DNA from: Melastoma dodecandrum
Lineage: Eukaryota > Streptophyta > Magnoliopsida > Myrtales > Melastomataceae
Direction of reading: 5' to 3'
DNA: 64,000 bases
NCBI GenBank assembly: GCA_029817715.1
Contig: JARUPY010000474.1
Location: 9,858,001-9,922,000, forward strand
Each line of letters begins with the position of its first letter. The stretch's first letter is position 1. The translations under genes and the position numbers were made by a program. The notes below the pieces were generated by a model. That model searched no databases. It worked only from the letters and a program-made list of their open reading frames with translations, and was not told where the DNA came from. Positions 10,160 through 20,284 of this stretch are shown piece after piece.

Positions 10160-12235
10160 TTAACTAGACTCGGTATCACCGATTAATCCATGTCTCATGA
10201 GTTCCTTAAGGGTGTAGTGCCCTTTCTTCCCATTGGGTGGAGTATTGTTCCGTTCCGGGCATCTCTCTGCGCGCTGGAACATTCTGGGACCACTGTTGAT
10301 TCCCATTGCCATCTCTTCGAGGCGGTTAAGGTCATACCACTCTGTCTTTCTCTCCCCAAGAAGGTACTTCCTGAAAGTGTGGCAATGATCGGTGGTATGT
10401 GATTGATCCATGTGCCAGCGACAACAATTATGCTGCATTCCTATGAGGTCAACAGGGCATTGAAGGATTCATTTGCTTACAAGACGCTTGAACAACATGT
10501 TGGCAATTAGCGTCTCCCTGCATCGGCGAAAGAGAAGTAGTTAGGCAATTGACGTCGAAGGTGTTCACATCAACTAAATCATCAAAAGGATGTGACTCTA
10601 TTAACGCCTGATCTTGTGAATTAGGGAAACGTAGTTACTTTGATTCAATAAGATCTTGCACCAAGTTTCTAAATGTGATGCATTTTTTAGTAGCGTGGGT
10701 AAATGACCCATGCCACTTACAGAAGTTCCTAGACTTCTCTCTGTCGGTGCGAGGAACTCGATGGCCCGACTTCATTCGAATCCTCCCATTTTGGATTTTG
10801 AATTCAAAGATTTCATCTGCCTTTGACTCATCAAAGGAGTATTTCCTTTCTTCCTGAGTCTTTGGAGATGCCTTGGCTCGAAAGTTCTTTTCTGTCAACT
10901 CCTAGCACGCTAGGGGTTGTGCCTTCACGTATTCCGTGATGTCAACATCGTCGATTGGCTCTGCTTGATAAGTTACCACAAGTCCCGTTATCAAACTTCC
11001 TTCCGCCTGACTTTTCTCTCTAAGGAGATTTTCATACCAGATAGCTCTCCTAGCCAACTCGTTTCAATCTCTAAAAACTTCTCCTTCCAACTTCTTCCTC
11101 AGCCGAAGAAGAAGTGAATCTTGGGCGATGGCTATGTGTTCAGCCTTGGATGAAGAAGTTTTACATCTGAGCCGTGCTTTTCGAAGTTTTTTCAAAAAGA
11201 TGGCTACAGGTTCACCGGGTTGTTGTTTCATGTGAGTGAGATACTGCAAAATCACGGCTAGGTCTATCTGTGCAAACGCCAGCATGAATTGGATTTGCAT
11301 GTCATCCCAATTTCCCACTGCATTAAGAGGCAGATTTATATACCACGTAAAGGCAGCCCCAATAAGGGAGCTTGGAAACAAAAGAAGTTTCCAAAAACTA
11401 ATAGTAGCGGCCTCTCCAGCTTGATGAGTGAAATGGGCAATATGTTCCGCAGGCGAAATCCCTTCTTCGCCCGAAAAACGGGCAAATTCGGGAACGCGAT
11501 ATCCCCTAGGAAACCTGATCAATATTGTCAGGATACGGAGCCCGGTATAGCTGCACTTCATTCGCCTCCTCTGCCCCAGGGATAGCCCTTTCGACTAATT
11601 GAACAACGTATTCTCTAATTTCAGGCGTAATCTCTCGTGGTGCGATTACTTCAGGCAATGTTGTTTTCCTCCTACGTACCGGTTGGGGAATATATTCAGA
11701 GTGTCGCTGATCTTCTGTAGGGCGAACGTATTCGCTCTCTACAGGCCTGACGAACTCTTCCCTTCTCCGGAATGGAGGCTGATATGCAGTTTGGTGGACC
11801 GGTTATACAACTCTCCTGCCTTCGTTTATCACAAGTGGTGGGTTGTTATACATCATCTTTCCAGGACTTGTATAGATAGGGATATCCTTAGTATTAACCT
11901 TCCTTTTCCCTTCAGCAATTACTGCCCTGTGGGAAGAATATTCAGGCTAATACCTAGTAGCCGATTCAACCCTTCTGTCAACGGGATGGTACCCTTGACA
12001 CAGTTCCAAGGTTCTAAAAGACGGCTTCCAATTTGGAGTCGATTGTCTCTTTGAAGGCGTCGTGTTTCTGGTCGATAGCACCGACTTTCTCCATTAAGAG
12101 CTGGAGAGTATTCATGATGGTCAACAGCTCTCCAGCTAAGGTTGGGTTTGATCCTTGTCCATCTTTGGTATTTTCTCCTACGGGTTTGTTATCCCAGAGG
12201 TTGTTTGAATTACCAATAGATCGAGTTGTTGGCAT
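10160..12235 (-). pseudogene. A1 gag
   Basis: Capsid/nucleocapsid precursor. It starts MPTTRSIGNSNN at 12235, 15 bases downstream of the PBS. The capsid-like domain (11561-11064) has RGYRVPEFARFSGEEGISP, AFTWYINLP and KQQPGEPVAIFLKKLRKA, matching retrotransposon gag. Two CX2H...H...C knuckle-like motifs follow, CKWHGSFTHATKKC (about 10715-10675) and CRWHMDQSHTTDHC (about 10423-10382). These C-H-H-C motifs replace the usual CCHC knuckle in this family. The frame is interrupted at 12014, after 11064 and between the knuckles. Confidence 0.85.
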
Positions 12236-12250
12236 TGTGTTAGCCCTATA

Positions 12251-12268
12251 CTCCTACTGTGGTCGCCA
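12251..12268 (-). other. Primer binding site of A1
   Basis: TGGCGACCACAGTAGGAG on the minus strand, 6 bases inside the 5' LTR. It matches the corresponding sites of A2 (59191-59208) and element B (20902-20919) almost exactly. It is presumably complementary to a tRNA 3' end, but the tRNA was not identified here. Confidence 0.7.
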
Positions 12269-12274
12269 AAGGCG

Positions 12275-12995
12275 TGTTTGCTCCGGAAGTGACCGCGGAC
12301 AAGCCGGATCCAAACACGTCGAAAATCTCTGGCACTACGGGCAACTGGTACTCGAAGGATTCGTTGAATGTGTGGTCGTCGTATGAAATGAAAGAATGAA
12401 AGGAAGACAGCGGATGGACAGCCTTAAGCGGAAGCACTTACGGATGGCATCGACGATGCCTTCGAAAGTGAGCAGGAACGCATGAGCACAAAGTGCGCGT
12501 GAACGCTGGAATGCTTGAAAAGATAAATTGACAATATGTCCGTCTGTAGAGAGGTGTTTTGTATAATGCCTAAGAACAAGTATTTATACTAAGCTAGACC
12601 AACGTATATATGGTAAAACGATATTACACATATATTACGCTTCCTTTGCTACTGGTCTCCATAGAATATTTCCTTTCCATATGAGTCATCTTGGCAATAA
12701 TCTCCTTCCGAATCTTGAAATCTTCTGGAGTTTTCCTTAACAGCTAAGTTGATCAATCGTGTCGCCCATTAGCCTTCGTCGCGGAGTTTCCTCGCTCGCT
12801 TCAACCAACTGCCGCTTGTCGCTTGCGCTGCTCCTTGTCGCCCGTCACCGGGTACCCTGCCGCTTGGTGGCTGCTTTGCCTAGTATGTTTCCATTGCCAC
12901 CTCCTTACTGGATTTCCATCCTTAGGCCTGTATTCAGGACCGTTGATCCACAGATAAGACCGAGATCTGTGGCCCAGAATTTATATCGTTAAACA
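12275..12995 (-). repeat. 5' LTR of A1
   Basis: 721 bp, opening TGTTTAACG on the minus strand and closing AAACA. It aligns over its length with 2063-2802 and 59215-59952. Confidence 0.85.
12579..12590 (-). promoter_or_regulatory. TATA box in A1 5' LTR
   Basis: AGTATAAATACT on the minus strand, about 410 bases into the LTR. It is conserved at 2371-2382 and, slightly altered, at 59524-59533, so it is the likely core promoter of the gag-pol transcript. Confidence 0.55.
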
Positions 12996-13457
12996 TGAGG
13001 CCATCCTTTTCCTCCTCATGGGTTGGACCTCACCCTTTCTTCCTTATCATCCGCTTCTTCCTTTCCCTTTCAAGCCAATGTCTCGGACTCTCATGCCAAA
13101 CCAGACCCAGACAACCTCCTCTCTTTGTCTAGTCCATTGTTCCTTTGATTGATTTCTTTATTTGTCCCAAGCTCCAACATTTGCACATTCCTCCTGTGGT
13201 TCTCCTCAACTTGGAAGTTTCCCTTTTTTTATCATCCCACCATACCAAGTAGCCTCCCCTCACTCACATATCTCCTCCCTTGGGGCCACAGAATTGACTT
13301 CCCATGGACACAGCCATACCCGACTTCCCCATCTGGGGAGATGAAAAATGTCACCAGCACTTAACTCTTACTAACTCTCGTATCATGTCTCGCATCAAAC
13401 TGTGTTATTACCCAAATCACGTTATGGTATCTTAACATTATCCAAGAAGGGACAGAC
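12996..13457. other. Pyrimidine-rich spacer
   Basis: C/T-rich on the plus strand, with no domain-bearing frame. It separates A1 from the expansin fragment and may be the decayed upstream part of that gene, but no expansin N-terminal exon is visible. Confidence 0.4.
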
Positions 13458-13700
13458 TTGGAGAACTGTTTTGCCCTTATTTCAGCCGGAGACGTCCATT
13501 CCGTCTCGATCAAGGGGTCGAAGACCGGGTGGCAGCCAATGTCAAGGAACTGGGGGCAGAACTGGCAGAGCAACTCGTACCTCAACGGGCAGAGCTTGTC
13601 CTTCCAAGTGACGACCAGTGACGGCAGAACGGTGACGGGCTACGACACTGTCCCAGCGAATTGGCAATTCGGGCAGACATTCGAGGGAGGCCAGTTTTAA
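13458..13700 (+). pseudogene. Alpha-expansin C-terminal fragment
   Basis: About 72 codons of the C-terminal cellulose-binding-like domain of an alpha-expansin (cell-wall loosening protein): [35 protein letters not shown], and the ending [17 protein letters not shown] at 13698-13700. The strand just before AGDV reads FALIS, so a few residues (NVAG in relatives) are missing and the rest of the protein is gone: no signal peptide, no Cys-rich GH45-like domain. The remaining codons are well preserved, suggesting recent truncation. A1 lies just upstream, so rearrangement linked to its insertion is possible but not shown. Confidence 0.8.
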
Positions 13701-13835
13701 GACAAGACCAACTCGACCGACTAAAAAAAGGAAAAGAAACTGTCTAATGCAGGGGTGGCTTTAAGGGGGGACCCGCAATCTACAACAATTAGATCGTTAA
13801 CGATTAGTAAATATGTAATAACCGAGGAGGGAGCC

Positions 13836-13855
13836 GGGGGGGGGGGGGGGGGGGG
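13836..13855 (+). repeat. G20 homopolymer
   Basis: An uninterrupted run of 20 G about 340 bp upstream of the macro-domain gene. It could form G-quadruplex DNA or be a length-uncertain assembly stretch. Confidence 0.9.
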
Positions 13856-14191
13856 AACCAAATTGTTAACCACACCTCCTGGAATTTGAAGGCCAATGTC
13901 ATTGCCATTTCCATTTCCATTGTTACAATGAGTTGAATGATCACTCCCAAGAAGAAATTGGGTAGGCAAACAAGTTGAAAGACAGAAGAATGATCAGTTT
14001 TCCTGATTTACCCAGATCAGATTTTCAATCACCGGCAGAGCCTTTTTCTTTTCTCTTTTTTTTTTCTTCTTCTTTTAACATGAAACTCTTGTTTTGTAAA
14101 GAAATTTCTAAATGGTGGTGGGGTTGGGTGGGAGTGTAATCAAAATAAACCCTTTAATCAATCCCACCCAGTAGCCAGCTTCAGTTCACCC

Positions 14192-15940
14192 ATGACAAGT
14201 GTTGTCTGCAAAGGAGTCATTTTCCCCAGAAAGCTTACACTCCTACGCCCTTCCTCATCCTCGTACTCAAATTGGAATCCATCCCCATCCCCATACCCAC
14301 CCAATCCCCAATTCCGTCGGGAACCCTTCCTCCGCCAAGCCCTAAAGTTGACACCTTTGAGCTCGGCCATCGGTGGCGGTGCTCCTAGAGGGAACTACTT
14401 TGCTACTGACAGGAGGATGGCGGGCGTGAGCGGGGACGCCGTTCAGTTCTCCCTGTCGCCGACGACCTCCCTCGTCGTCCAGAAGGGCGATATCACCAAG
14501 TGGTCGATTGACGGCGCCTCCGATGCAATTGTCTGTCCCTATCCTCTCCTTCCTTCGTTGTTCATTCCCCGGTTCGACCTGTGACGCATTTGGATGTTAT
14601 TGAGCCAGCGTGTTCGCTGCTTGGGTTGTTTGCCTTTGAGTTTCCATTTACCAACTTTTAAATATCACTCCAGATGATGACAACGAGAGAGCATGCTCGA
14701 ATCGTATCTTTAGTCCTCGTTTATCTTCGTTGTTGTCTTGAGATCGTTGGCACTACTTTTGCCCTAAATTTAGGACGACTGAAGTCCCGTGTCTAATGAT
14801 CGTTCACAAGTCCAATGACCAAAATGAACATGGTGATGGAGGTTTTTTTTTTTGCTTTTGTGTAGGTAAACCCGGCAAACGAGCGAATGCTCGGAGGTGG
14901 CGGAGCTGATGGAGGTAGATTCTTCTTAGTTTAATCATTTATCCTTTTTGCTACTATTAGCTTTGGAGGTCGATGAAATGAATACTCTGATTCTTCAGCC
15001 ATACATAGGGCTGCCGGTCCAATGCTGCTGGAAGCTTGTTACAAAGCCCCTGAAGTTCGTCCGGGAGTTCGTTGCCCCACAGGGGATGCTAAAATTACCC
15101 CGTGAGAGCCATCTTGTCTCGCCTGTGGTTTTTATGTTGATATGAATTCATAGTTTTCTTATATTGAGCTTAATTGATTTCCAGAGGTTTCGAATTACCA
15201 GCCTCTCATGTGATCCATACGGTTGGTCCAATCTACTATTCTGATGCAAACCCTCAGGAATCCTTGAGAAATGCTTACAGGTATATTGTGGTTGCTGCCA
15301 TACATTTTATATTTATTCTGGGAGTTTGAGCCGTCAGTGTTGTTTTCCCCTCATTCTGCTCTGATGGTTGCAGGAATAGCTTAACCCTGGCGAAGGAAAA
15401 TGACATCAAATACATTGCATTTCCTGCCATCTCCTGTGGTGTTTATGGGTCAGTTTGCATTTCGTTTTAGGTATTTAGGAGTCGTGAAGATGGCCCCTGT
15501 TCTCTGATGTGTTAAAATCTAAAACTGTTCTCTGGACTGATGTATGCAGATATCCATATGATGAGGCTGCTGGCGTTGCTATATCTACGGTTAAGGAATT
15601 CTCTGATGGATTGAAGGAGGTATTCTGTTCTCTCTTTCTTAGCGTCCTAACCTGTCTTGTAAGCATCATCCATTGGAGACTTTACTGGTGTGAGATATTG
15701 TGGATAATCACTTGAATATGTTGTTTTCTTGCTTTGTCGACTACCTATTATGTTATCAAATACCTTATATGTTGTCGGGCATTAGTATTATCCCATCCAA
15801 AATGCCTTCTGGTCTCTGCCTATGCTGGCATGAAGGGTAATTGTTGCCGAATTTTAATTTTGTAGGTGCACTCTGTCTTATTTTCAGAAGACATCTATAG
15901 TGTTTGGTTGCAGAAGGCAAAGGATTTGCTGCAGAAATAG
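14192..15940 (+). CDS. Macro-domain ADP-ribose hydrolase-like protein (complete, 7 exons)
   Basis: Exons 14192-14530, 14866-14914, 14999-15101, 15185-15280, 15374-15448, 15550-15619 and 15866-15940 splice in frame to 268 residues. The macro domain (about residues 85-245) opens VVQKGDITKWSIDGASDAI, then the ADP-ribose-binding loop NPANERMLGGGGADGAIHRA, then CPTGDAKITPGF, VIHTVGPIYY, and a second loop FPAISCGVYGYPYDEAA. These match the MacroD/Appr-1''-processing class, which removes mono-ADP-ribose or O-acetyl-ADP-ribose. The first ~75 residues are Ser/Arg/Pro-rich and poor in acids, suggesting an organelle transit peptide. An internal Met (RMAGVSGDAVQF) could give a cytosolic form. All introns are GT-AG; the first donor, GTCTGT, is weak. 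No stops or frameshifts. Confidence 0.9.
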
Positions 15941-16679
15941 AAACGTGCAAGTTCCTGCCTTGCGCTGCTGTTAAAGACAGACACCAGCAACTTGGGAAAG
16001 ATGCATATGTGTCGCTATCTAACAAGCTATGTCCATCAATAAGAGAAAGCAAACTAATAAGCTCGAGGATGTGTCTTGAAACTCGGGTATCCGATGATAT
16101 GAACAGATTACGGGCATGCTTGCATTATTTGATGTAGGAAGGAGGTTGTCTTTTGTGAAATGTTAACGTGCTATGCCTTGGGGCTTGAATGCTTCCTAAA
16201 TCTTTGTCCTGTAATTTCGCAGTAGCTTTGTGCAGCCTAATTCTTAGGCTGTGACCGCATTTGTTATCGTGTCCAAGGGAGTTAACTCGATGGTCTGTTG
16301 TCTTGAAAATCAGTTTGTAGCCCTAACATTATTCTGCACGTCAATGCTGATATCCATTCACAAGATGTAATTTTGATGATCAATCACAAGATAAAGAAGA
16401 GAGCTTGCACAGAAGATACAGGAAACACTGCACTGTTCAAAGACAAATCTACAATTCAGAATATCCAATCCATTAAGCATTGCTCTACTCTTAAACAATG
16501 TTGAGAAGGCCAGAACAGTGGAAGAAGTGAAAACAAAAAATGGTGGTACATCAAGACAAGGCCGCGATCCTGCCTCATTCAACATCTTCTGTTTTGCTAA
16601 GCCAAGTTCCAGAGGATAAATCAATGGAGCTGTATTTGGCACCAAATAGTAGTTACCCCTGAATAGAACACTCTGAGCT
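15941..16679. other. Convergent 3' intergenic region
   Basis: 739 bp between two facing stop codons. It must hold both 3' UTRs, so the macro and reticulon transcripts may overlap as antisense. No conserved frame. Confidence 0.6.
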
Positions 16680-17989
16680 TCACGTGTCCTTGTTTTTTGA
16701 CAAACTCCTTGGGAGTTTACTAATAAAGTTTTCGTCAACTATTTTGTAGTGCTGGGAGAATTTTCTATGAAGCAAGCCGAAACATTTATCCACAGGCGCT
16801 TTGTGTTTGCTGTACAAGGCAGGAATTGTAATTGATAGAAGTGTACCTACAAAAAATCAGGGAATAAGGTTACTGAGTCTTTTCCTTCAAATTTTGTTGA
16901 AAAAATCTTGATCGCAGCAGCCACCAGAGTATGAGACTTATTTTAAAGCAGGCCTACGGCGAAAAGGATGCTCACCAATGTATGCAAGTGTGAAGAATGA
17001 GAAGTAGCTACCAACCACGGATAAAAGCCACAAACATATGACAACCTGCTAATCAGATAAGATGTTAAACAACTAAATTATTATCTAGATAACCCGACTG
17101 TAGTGATTCCTGCCCAGTAGCAGAAAGGATGCTATCAATCACATTAAGAGAACTCTTCAGAAAGAGAAGGAAAATTTAATAATGTTTGTTTCCCAAGCAA
17201 GCTCATCAATGTCACCCCTCATTACCTTAAAGAATAGTCTGAAATCCTTTCCAAGTGTAATGTCATGGGCCATTAGCAGCAAACTATTGATTTTGACACG
17301 AAAAGACACCGCGGCATTCGTGACCATATCTTCTGAGAGGACCAACTCTGGTAATTCTGGTAATGGTCTGTTTCAGGACAAATTAACTACTAATCTCTTT
17401 AAGTTCCAAGCTAAGAAAGGCGGGGGAAGTACAGGCCAGCTCTACCTGTTTCGATAAACCGCGAAATTGGCCTTAAGAAACAAAATTACTATCACTAGGA
17501 GCAACACATCTGAACATATCGACAGGAACGGCAGTCCGGACCGTTCGAATATAATCCAAGCGACTGTTGCAACCACTATGACTCCAAAAGAAACATGCCG
17601 CCGTTTCCACAGTAGAACATCAGCAGCTAACAAGGAAAGACAACATTACGTAAGCAAATAAAACTATATAGGGTGAATGTATTAGAATGGCAGGGAATGC
17701 GTAGGGTAGGCATCAACTTAAGATGAACAACAGGCGATCGGTCGAGGGCATCGGCCATCGGAAATTAAGAAGTTTGGACGTAATCCAAAGCAACATGTGT
17801 GGCAGTAATACGGAAGCAGCAAGGCAAACCATCAAAGCAAGCCGATCACGGAAGCTAACCTAATCCTCCGCCCATACAGTGGTGAATCGTGGATTGCCGA
17901 CCGAACAGCCGGTACTGAGAGTTCCTAGCCGGAGAAGAAGAACCGGGAACCGATTCATCCCTATCGCATACGTCATCCGAGTTTTCCAT
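16680..17989 (-). CDS. Reticulon-like protein, RTNLB family (complete, 5 exons)
   Basis: Exons, in transcript order, 17989-17860, 17626-17446, 17367-17226, 17045-16976 and 16846-16680 give 229 residues. Reticulons are ER membrane proteins whose paired hydrophobic hairpins curve tubules. The N-terminus is short and acidic ([14 protein letters not shown]), then [16 protein letters not shown] leads into the reticulon domain: [17 protein letters not shown] with a first hydrophobic hairpin ([20 protein letters not shown]), the conserved linker [33 protein letters not shown], and a second hairpin ([20 protein letters not shown]). The C-terminus is [13 protein letters not shown]...SLSKNKDT. Every splice junction is GT-AG and in phase. 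The length is near that of short plant RTNLBs. It faces the macro gene tail-to-tail. Confidence 0.9.
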
Positions 17990-19117
17990 CACCTAATCAG
18001 CTGCACCGCTCGGGCATAACATCACCGCGGGTAAAATTCAACGGAGAGAATGGAAAAAGGAACAATCACGCGAACTAACCTGGAGAAGACAAATGCATCT
18101 AGGGAATTCCGCCCCGCCGGAGGACTATTAGGAGAGACAATCAGTTGGGATCGATGAAAGAATCGTTATTGACGGAGATCGATGGCGGTGGTTTTCTTTT
18201 TCTTTTTTTTTTATCTGTCGCAGAGGGGAACGGTCGTGGTTGGTTGGCGATGGCGTTGACCAGGCACGGAAGCCGAACGTTGACGGTTTTACGCTTTTTT
18301 TTTTTTTTGGGGGGGGGGGGGACGAAGTTGATCGGGGTATAGCATGGTTTCGGGTCCGGCGGGGCCCACCGGACCTGCTGGGCCTGGTTACGACCCATAA
18401 TCGACCCGTAAAAGTATACAGGTCGGGTTCACAGGTTATATATCCTGCCAAATAACCCAACAGGGTTGTAATCCGTAGAAAAACTCAATACGTGAATCAC
18501 TGGCTATAAATGCTAAAACGAAATTTCTCTAATTAAGATGACAAAAGAAAGGCAAGAGTTTGTACTTACATTGCTTATCGAAGGAATTAAGCTGTCAACT
18601 TATACTCTTAAAATGAATTAGAGGAATCAAAGCTGGTGGCTTACGGTCTAGTGATCAAAGTCGAGACATATTTACTAAATTCCTGTCACAAATGCATGTA
18701 GTTGTCATATAATTTATTTAATTGCTTTTTTAGCATTTGTGAAAAATTTATTATGATACACTTAATTTAAGTATTGGACATAAAACGAAAGCTACACAAG
18801 ACATATATTTAAAATATCAAAATAATACTTACCTTTTTTTTACATTTTTAATCATAAACAAATGATAATCTGGTTCCCTGATATCTAAAGTTTTTTTTTT
18901 AATAAATATAAGTATGTAATAGGTGTATATAAATCCGAAAAAATTAGTTGCAATATTAACAATGAAATAAAATTTTAAAAGTTCGAGCAATATGTGACAT
19001 TGCGACATGTGCTTTTGATGTAAACATTTGAGTTAAAAGGTCTTTAAATGGTAAAGTAAATTATAACATTTTATAGGTAAATTTCTGGTGGGACATACAA
19101 TGAAAAAATATGCATGT
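17990..19117. other. Reticulon upstream region and AT-rich spacer
   Basis: 17990-18500 should contain the reticulon promoter and 5' UTR. It includes a T-run followed by a 13-base G run (18309-18321). 18500-19117 is AT-rich with no recognisable gene. Confidence 0.5.
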
Positions 19118-19126
19118 TATTGAAAA
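19118..19126 (+). repeat. 9-bp target site duplication of the Pack-MULE
   Basis: TATTGAAAA here is repeated exactly at 20185-20193, immediately outside both ends of the element. Nine bases is the classic Mutator duplication size. Confidence 0.9.
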
Positions 19127-19505
19127 GGCCTAATTAGCAAATATATCATGTACTATACCCCATTTTTCCGATCTATCCCGTCGTTTGAAACGTATCGTAC
19201 AGTAACCCCAACTTAAGGCGTTATTTCGACGCTATCCTCCGTTAGCTTCCTTTCTGACCGAGTCCGACGTGTCCACACACGTGGCTATGACGGCGTTAAA
19301 AATCACCGTTAGCCAAACGATAGGATAGATCGGAAAAAAATGGAAAAAGTACATGATAGAATTGCTAATTAAGCTAAAAATATAAAAGATTCACAGAGTC
19401 CAAAATTAGTTCGAGCCCCTAAACCTTTTAAGGAAAGAATGAAATAAACCCCCGACTGTCAATTTCGAATTCTTCCCCACACGTGTCAATTTCGGATGGC
19501 GATAC

Positions 19506-19838
19506 CTGTCTGAGATAGAAAATGGAATCGGTTCTTTGTTGAACGTCGGGTGAGGTATGCCAGGTAAGTTACAGTTGATGCTGATGTACACGGGCTTACT
19601 TACTCTTAGGGCGGTCGAAACGGCTTTGTCGATTTGTTCATGGGGTTTTTCATGACTGCCTAAAATACTCATGAATTGACAGGAGTTCCTTGCATTCGGA
19701 CCATTAATCGGAAAAGAAACCGCATTATAGAATACACAGACCCGAGAAGGACTGAACTAACCTGGTAGCAGGTCATAGTTTGGAAGCAGCGGAGCTCCTG
19801 AGTGAAATCAGGCAACTAATGGTGTGGTGCAGGATCCG
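19506..19838 (-). pseudogene. Captured pyruvate decarboxylase fragment
   Basis: Two exon-like blocks from the N-terminal thiamine-pyrophosphate domain of plant pyruvate decarboxylase (pyruvate to acetaldehyde, in fermentation). The first (19838-19762) reads RILHHTI, then after a frameshift LPDFTQELRCFQTMTCYQ, ending at a GT donor (GTTAGT). The second (19660-19506) reads HEQIDKAVSTALRVSKPVYI and SINCNLPGIPHPTFNKEPIP, ending at CAG/GTATCG. The retained intron shows capture at DNA level, as in Pack-MULEs. Flanking exons are absent, so no enzyme can be made. Confidence 0.85.
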
Positions 19839-19856
19839 GTTACTCCCATCGTGTTG

Positions 19857-20004
19857 GGACACGTCGGATTCCGTCAAGATGGGACCTAACGGAGGATAAC
19901 GTCGAAGTAACGTCTTAAGTCGGGGTTACTGTACGATACGTTTCAAACGACATGATAGATCGGAAAAATGGGGTATAGTACAGGATATATTTGCTAATTT
20001 GGCC
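19857..20004 (-). repeat. Extra internal copy of the right TIR
   Basis: 148 bp nearly identical to 20037-20184, offset by 180 bp and in the same orientation, including the terminal GCTAATTTGGCC. The Pack-MULE thus carries a tandemly doubled right end. Confidence 0.85.
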
Positions 20005-20024
20005 GTTATATTTTAACTGCGTTA

Positions 20025-20184
20025 GAGCCACGTGTGTGACACGTCGGACTCCATCAAGATGGGACCTAACGGAGGATAACGTCGAAGTAACGTCTTAAGT
20101 TGGGGTTACTGTACGATACGTTTCAAACGACGGGATAGATCGGAAAAATTGGGTATAGTACATGATATATTTGCTAATTTGGCC
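20025..20184 (-). repeat. Right TIR of the Pack-MULE
   Basis: Inverted partner of 19127-19287. Its outermost ~100 bases match with few differences; inner parts diverge. Confidence 0.85.
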
Positions 20185-20284
20185 TATTGAAAAAGACTAT
20201 CGACTCACCAAGTTAAGCTCGCACCACCCATCAGATTGAGTTGACATGCTGACCTATCAGATGATGGGTTGAAAATCATGTAAT

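Larger units (their letters stand above)
2063..12995 (-). mobile_element. Tat-lineage Ty3/gypsy retrotransposon, copy A1 (RT-deleted)
   Basis: An LTR element read right to left: 5' LTR 12275-12995, PBS, gag, protease, [RT and most of RNase H missing], second RNase H, integrase, then an oppositely oriented PMD gene, then 3' LTR 2063-2802. LTRs open TGTTTAAC and close with AAACA. The flanking pentamers GGAGG (2058-2062) and TGAGG (12996-13000) agree at 4 of 5 bases, consistent with a decayed target duplication. The second, archaeal-type RNase H and the extra antisense frame place it in the Tat lineage. All gag-pol frames carry stops or frameshifts, and the RT loss makes it non-autonomous. A second copy of the same family (A2) lies at 53828-59952. 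Confidence 0.85.
19127..20184. mobile_element. Non-autonomous MULE carrying host exons (Pack-MULE)
   Basis: A 1058-bp element ending in ~160-bp inverted repeats (left 19127-19287, right 20025-20184; both begin GGCC(T/A)AATTAGC) and flanked by a perfect 9-bp duplication. No transposase is encoded. Its interior holds two exons of a pyruvate decarboxylase gene on the minus strand. Extra partial TIR copies lie inside: 19318-19376 (inverted relative to the left end) and 19857-20004 (a direct copy of the right end). Confidence 0.85.

Noticed and set aside
13481..13486. tttcag before the expansin fragment as a splice acceptor
   Set aside because: The codons before it (FALIS) still resemble expansin, so the fragment is more likely truncated inside an exon than spliced here.
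16358..16738. 126-codon minus-strand frame
   Set aside because: Covers the reticulon 3' UTR and part of its last exon in the wrong frame.
18128..18460. Lys/Pro-rich frames upstream of the reticulon gene
   Set aside because: Created by homopolymer T and G runs; no support as a gene.
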